From Bacteroidota bacterium (GTDB lineage Bacteria > Bacteroidota > Ignavibacteria > Ignavibacteriales > Ignavibacteriaceae), in the NCBI GenBank assembly GCA_030706105.1, contig JAUZPC010000105.1, positions 1 to 8,708 on the forward strand: a stretch of DNA of 8,708 nt. Direction: 5' to 3'. Numbering within the stretch: the stretch's first letter is position 1; every line of letters starts with the position of its first letter. Shown here piece by piece: positions 5,624 through 8,708 of the stretch. The translations under genes were made by a program, and so were the position numbers. The notes under the pieces are model-generated. The model worked only from the letters and a program-made list of their open reading frames with translations, was not told the origin of the DNA and did no database searches.

Positions 5624-7265
5624 CAAAAAAGACGACATCAGCTCTCAAGACGGAATAAATAATGTTAATTCCGACCTTTTAGAGATATTTGATCTGCTAA
5701 AAAATGAGAAGTCAATTAAACTTATCTCAGAGGATTTGATAAAAAAGATATGCCGTTATACTTCTTCGGAAGAAGGACATCTTGTCTTTTTGGATGAAGA
5801 TGTTTTGTTTTCATATGTAGTACCGGGTAGTGAAAAGCCTGTAACAAATAGTGATCTATTAATTCAAGAGGCTCATTCAAGTTCTGTTTTCCTAAGAAAA
5901 TGGTTTGAAGTAAACAAAGAGCCCATAATTGTCGGCAATAATCCTATGGAAGTAGGATATAATTTTATACCAGTTTGTAATTCAAAATCTTTATTATTAG
6001 CCCCGCTGTTCTTTAATAACCGCCTGAGTGCAATTGTTATTATTTTAAGCGATTCGTTCCCTAAAGAGCAAGCAGCAAATGCAATGCTTTTTACAGGGGT
6101 TTTGTCTTTTGCCATAAGTAATATTAAAACCCAGGAAACAAACACCGCATTAGAGAATAAACTTCTTCAGACTCAGAAGCTTGAAACGGTGGGAAAACTT
6201 GCCGGCGGAATTGCCCATGACTTCAGCAACCTGCTTTCCAGTATTTTTGGAAGTGTAAACCTGCTAAGAAAAAAAGCACCAGACAGAGAAGACATAATAC
6301 GCTTGCTGGATAACATAGAAAACTGTTCTGTGAGAGCTAAAGACCTTACTAAGAGCTTAATGTCTTTTGGAAAACCTACAGCCAAGAGAAGAGCACTGAT
6401 AGACCCCAATATCTTAGTAACAGAACTAATAAAAGTAATTACGCAGACGTTTCCTAAACAAATTGAATTTGTTCAGGAAATAGATGAAAATTTAAACAAC
6501 TTTTTGGGTAATGATACTGAAATTTATCAGGTATTGCTTAATCTTTGCATAAATGCAAAAGAAGCTCTTGAGGGAAAAGGCTTTATCAAATTTAAAGTCT
6601 GCAATATTACTATCAATGACTCGAATATTAATGAGTACCCTTTATTAATTCCGGGGAATTATATTAAATTTTCAGTCTCGGATAATGGATCCGGAATTTC
6701 AGAAGAAAATCTTCAAAAAATATTTGACCCATACTTTTCTACGAAACAAAAGGAACAGACCTCGGGATTAGGACTTTATGTTTCCTATGGTATTATAAAA
6801 GCCCACAAAGGCCAAATTGAAGTTAAGAGTGAGCTCGGAAAGGGTACGAGCTTTGAAGTATTTATCCCCGCACTTGAGTCTGAAATAGTGGAGAAATCTG
6901 ATAATTCCTATAAAATTATTCTTCTGGCCGATGATGAATATATGTTAAGGGATTTGCTTGCGGAGCTATTGGAATCAAATAATTATGCAGTTATTAAAGT
7001 AGGTTCAGGAGCAGAAGTTTTGAAAGTCTTAACCGAAGAAATACTTGTTGACCTGCTGATTATTGATTATAATATGCCTGAAATGGATGGGTTGGAATGT
7101 GTTAAACGAATAAGGACTTTCAATACTAAAATCCCGATCATACTTTCAACGGGAAGTATCTCATTGACTGACGAAGTGGATTTTAGGGATTATGGGCTTA
7201 ACAGTATTGTCCCTAAGCCTTATGAATTTGAAACTATGCTTAATACAATAAAGAAATTGATCTAA
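5616..7265 (+). CDS. Soluble hybrid histidine kinase (GAF-like, HisKA, HATPase, receiver)
   Basis: A 549-residue sensor kinase without membrane segments or signal peptide, so it senses a cytoplasmic cue or takes input from a partner protein. Residues about 20-170 form a GAF-like sensory domain, assigned from length and pattern only. A short coiled helix leads to the HisKA motif GKLAGGIAHDFSNLLSSI with phosphoacceptor His201. The ATPase domain (about 300-420) has N-box LLNLCINAKEAL (Asn313), G1 box DNGSG (356-360), an F-box around DPYFST and G2 box SGLGLYV (383-389). A C-terminal receiver (about 432-549) has Asp439/Asp440, phosphoacceptor Asp484 (LIIDYNMP), Thr512 and Lys534. The start overlaps the stop of the NtrC-type gene (ATGAATAA) and has no Shine-Dalgarno, which points to translational coupling. 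Phosphate could go to its own receiver, to the NtrC-type protein, or on through a phosphotransfer protein. Its stop overlaps that of the convergent gene by 4 bp. Confidence 0.94.
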   Translation: MNNKKDDISSQDGINNVNSDLLEIFDLLKNEKSIKLISEDLIKKICRYTSSEEGHLVFLDEDVLFSYVVPGSEKPVTNSDLLIQEAHSSSVFLRKWFEVNKEPIIVGNNPMEVGYNFIPVCNSKSLLLAPLFFNNRLSAIVIILSDSFPKEQAANAMLFTGVLSFAISNIKTQETNTALENKLLQTQKLETVGKLAGGIAHDFSNLLSSIFGSVNLLRKKAPDREDIIRLLDNIENCSVRAKDLTKSLMSFGKPTAKRRALIDPNILVTELIKVITQTFPKQIEFVQEIDENLNNFLGNDTEIYQVLLNLCINAKEALEGKGFIKFKVCNITINDSNINEYPLLIPGNYIKFSVSDNGSGISEENLQKIFDPYFSTKQKEQTSGLGLYVSYGIIKAHKGQIEVKSELGKGTSFEVFIPALESEIVEKSDNSYKIILLADDEYMLRDLLAELLESNNYAVIKVGSGAEVLKVLTEEILVDLLIIDYNMPEMDGLECVKRIRTFNTKIPIILSTGSISLTDEVDFRDYGLNSIVPKPYEFETMLNTIKKLI

Positions 7266-7936
7266 CTGTGTTCATCAGATTTTTCAACATTAATCATTTT
7301 AATATTTTTTATATAATCAGAGAATATCGGTTGTTTAACCGCATTCAACTGATTTAGCACATCAGTTATTTCTTTGATAGCGGTGGAGATATATACCAAC
7401 CTGCTTTCAATAAAATCTTTTGACAATTCTTCTTTTGATAACTCACGCCTGATTGCCGAGAGAGAGAGACTCATCAAAGTAAGCGGTTGTTTTATTTTAT
7501 GATTTGCAGTAACAACTGTTGCTGCGTATATATTTTTTTTCTCAGATTCCACCAGCATTTTACGGGCTTCAGAAAATTTAAGAGCACTGCCTACCCTTGC
7601 AAGCAGCTCTATTTTATTAAACGGCTTCTTAATATAATCAAACGCACCGGCTTCCAGGCCTTCTTTAATATCTTCCGCTCCTGATTTAGCTGTTACTAAT
7701 ATTATAGGGATAAAGGAAGTTTTTTCATTCCTGCAGATAATTTTACAAACTTCCAGCCCGTCAATTTCAGGCATCATAACATCAAGCATAACCAGATCAG
7801 GTAATTCGTTCTCAGTTACCTGTATACCGGACTTGCCGTCAAATGCTGTAATAACCTCATATCCGGCTTCTTCAAGTTTTTCCCTCAACAACAAAACATT
7901 TTCAGGTAAATCATCAATAACCAAAATTTTTTTCAT
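7262..7936 (-). CDS. Receiver protein with DHp-like helical domain lacking an ATPase domain
   Basis: A 224-residue cytoplasmic protein with two parts. Residues 1-122 are a complete receiver: Asp9, phosphoacceptor Asp52 (LVMLDVMMPEIDG), Thr82 and Lys104 (YIKKP). Residues 123-200 are a helical segment resembling a histidine-kinase dimerisation/phosphoacceptor domain, with the H-box-like stretch VVTANHKIKQPLTLMSLSLS carrying His146, followed by a second long helix (about 175-200). There is no N-box, G-box or room for a catalytic ATP-binding domain, and no DNA-binding output domain; the last 24 residues are a short polar tail. The ORF ends normally at a TAG, so this looks like the native form, not a frameshifted kinase. 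It follows the partial hybrid kinase by 12 bp and is likely co-transcribed. Possible roles are a phosphotransfer intermediate, a phosphatase-like regulator, or a dimerising scaffold. Those are inferences. No clear Shine-Dalgarno precedes the ATG. Confidence 0.88.
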   Translation of the reverse strand: MKKILVIDDLPENVLLLREKLEEAGYEVITAFDGKSGIQVTENELPDLVMLDVMMPEIDGLEVCKIICRNEKTSFIPIILVTAKSGAEDIKEGLEAGAFDYIKKPFNKIELLARVGSALKFSEARKMLVESEKKNIYAATVVTANHKIKQPLTLMSLSLSAIRRELSKEELSKDFIESRLVYISTAIKEITDVLNQLNAVKQPIFSDYIKNIKMINVEKSDEHS

Positions 7937-7948
7937 TTTAATCTGCTT

Positions 7949-8708
7949 TTATCTTTGTTGAACTTTATTTATCTTAAAAGCCAAAATGGCAGTATTAACA
8001 GGCTTGGAAATATAGTCATCAAATCCATGCCGTAAAATTATTCCTTTTTCTTCAACCATAGCCTTTGCGGTAACAGCAAAAACCGGTATATCTTTCATCT
8101 TTTCCAATTCACGAATTTTAGCCAAAGTTTGAAAACCATCCATCCCAGGCATCATAATATCCAAGAGTACCAAGTCAGGCCTAATATCTTTCAGAATGTT
8201 TAAGCATTCAAACCCACTGTTAGCAATAATAGTTTTACATCCATATGCAGCCACCATTTCATTTAGAGTAAACAAGCTTTCCGGATCGTCATCAACAATT
8301 AGAACAGAAATGTTATTTTCTCCGGGTGATTGTTGATTTATTTCTTCTTTTACACTAACGTTCTTTAATTCATTTACAGCTTGTCTATCCTCCGCCCCAT
8401 ACTCCTCAACAGTTTTAACAGGTATCTCAAATCTGAATGTTGACCCCTCACCCTCTCTGCTTTCCAGATAGATATCTCCACTAAGAAGAACGGCCATTTT
8501 TTTACATATTGTCAGTCCAAGGCCGGTACCGCTGTATTTCCGGGCTAAAGACCCGTCCACTTGTCTGAATTCCTCAAAAATATACTTTTGGTCATCGCTG
8601 GAAATACCTATACCAGTATCCTTAACGGCAAACTGCAGCATATCCCTATCTTTAGAGACAACAAGATGTATGTTGCACTTCTCAGTAAATATAGCCGCAT
8701 TCCCTAAA
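7949..8708 (-). CDS. Hybrid histidine kinase, C-terminal part (HATPase and receiver), 5' end cut by window
   Basis: The frame is open to the right edge, so the real start lies outside; the ATG at 8641 is internal. I read 252 residues, numbered from the first whole codon. The visible part starts inside the ATPase N-box (LGNAAIFTE), followed by G1 box DTGIGI (30-35), an F-box region (IFEEFRQVDGSLARKYSG) and G2 box GTGLGL (60-65). A linker of about 35 residues, rich in Glu and Gln, leads to a receiver (about 133-250) with Asp139-Asp141, phosphoacceptor Asp183 (LVLLDIMMPGMDG), Thr213 and Lys235 (ISKP). Conserved residues for ATP binding and phosphoacceptance are present, except that the Lys usually found in NAxKFT is Ile. 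Sensor domains and the phosphoacceptor histidine are not visible. The receiver-DHp gene follows after 12 bp, making an apparent operon. Confidence 0.93.
   Translation of the reverse strand, partial: LGNAAIFTEKCNIHLVVSKDRDMLQFAVKDTGIGISSDDQKYIFEEFRQVDGSLARKYSGTGLGLTICKKMAVLLSGDIYLESREGEGSTFRFEIPVKTVEEYGAEDRQAVNELKNVSVKEEINQQSPGENNISVLIVDDDPESLFTLNEMVAAYGCKTIIANSGFECLNILKDIRPDLVLLDIMMPGMDGFQTLAKIRELEKMKDIPVFAVTAKAMVEEKGIILRHGFDDYISKPVNTAILAFKINKVQQR

Noticed and set aside
1..8708. CRISPR array, insertion sequence, toxin-antitoxin or defence genes
   Set aside because: I found no regularly spaced repeat array, transposase, terminal inverted repeats with target duplications, or recognisable defence proteins.

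Overview
The window looks like chromosomal DNA from a low-GC member of the Bacteroidota/Ignavibacteriota (FCB) group. The evidence is: (i) a clear -33 TTTG / N20 / -7 TATATTTG promoter in front of a tRNA-Lys gene and a second TAAATTTG -7 box in front of the LiaF-like gene, both matching the TAnnTTTG consensus of that group; (ii) several genes with no visible Shine-Dalgarno sequence beside others with a plain GGAG; (iii) the gene content (LiaF-like protein with a LytS-type kinase, soluble hybrid kinases, an NtrC-type regulator). Genus and species cannot be read from the sequence.

Layout. Positions 1-1656 (minus strand): a two-gene operon of a LiaF-like membrane protein followed by a LytS/YehU-type sensor kinase that runs off the left edge. 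Its promoter carries two direct repeats 21 bp apart, the geometry of a LytTR-regulator site. Positions 1657-2111: intergenic DNA with this promoter, a cluster of hairpins and a 14-bp perfect palindrome. Positions 2112-2387 (plus): a 91-residue protein of unknown function. Positions 2454-3614 (minus): a GT4 glycosyltransferase converging on it. Positions 3615-4047: AT-rich DNA without a gene. Positions 4048-4216 (minus): tRNA-Lys(TTT) with its promoter and terminator. Positions 4250-7265 (plus): an overlapping pair, an NtrC-family sigma-54 activator and a soluble GAF-like/histidine kinase/receiver hybrid. Positions 7262-8708 (minus): a second signalling pair, the C-terminal part of another hybrid kinase followed by a small receiver protein with a histidine-containing DHp-like helix but no ATPase domain. 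The two signalling pairs meet tail to tail with a 4-bp overlap of their stop codons.

How the genes may work together (inference). The left operon is a self-contained envelope-sensing unit whose response regulator should lie just beyond position 1. The right half is a multi-step phosphorelay cluster: two hybrid kinases supply autokinase and receiver modules, the receiver-DHp protein could pass or remove phosphate as a kinase without a catalytic domain, and the NtrC-type protein would be the transcriptional output through sigma-54. No other DNA-binding output domain is visible in the right half. The most unusual item is the receiver-DHp protein; the best regulatory signal is the 21-bp-spaced repeat pair at 1718-1748.
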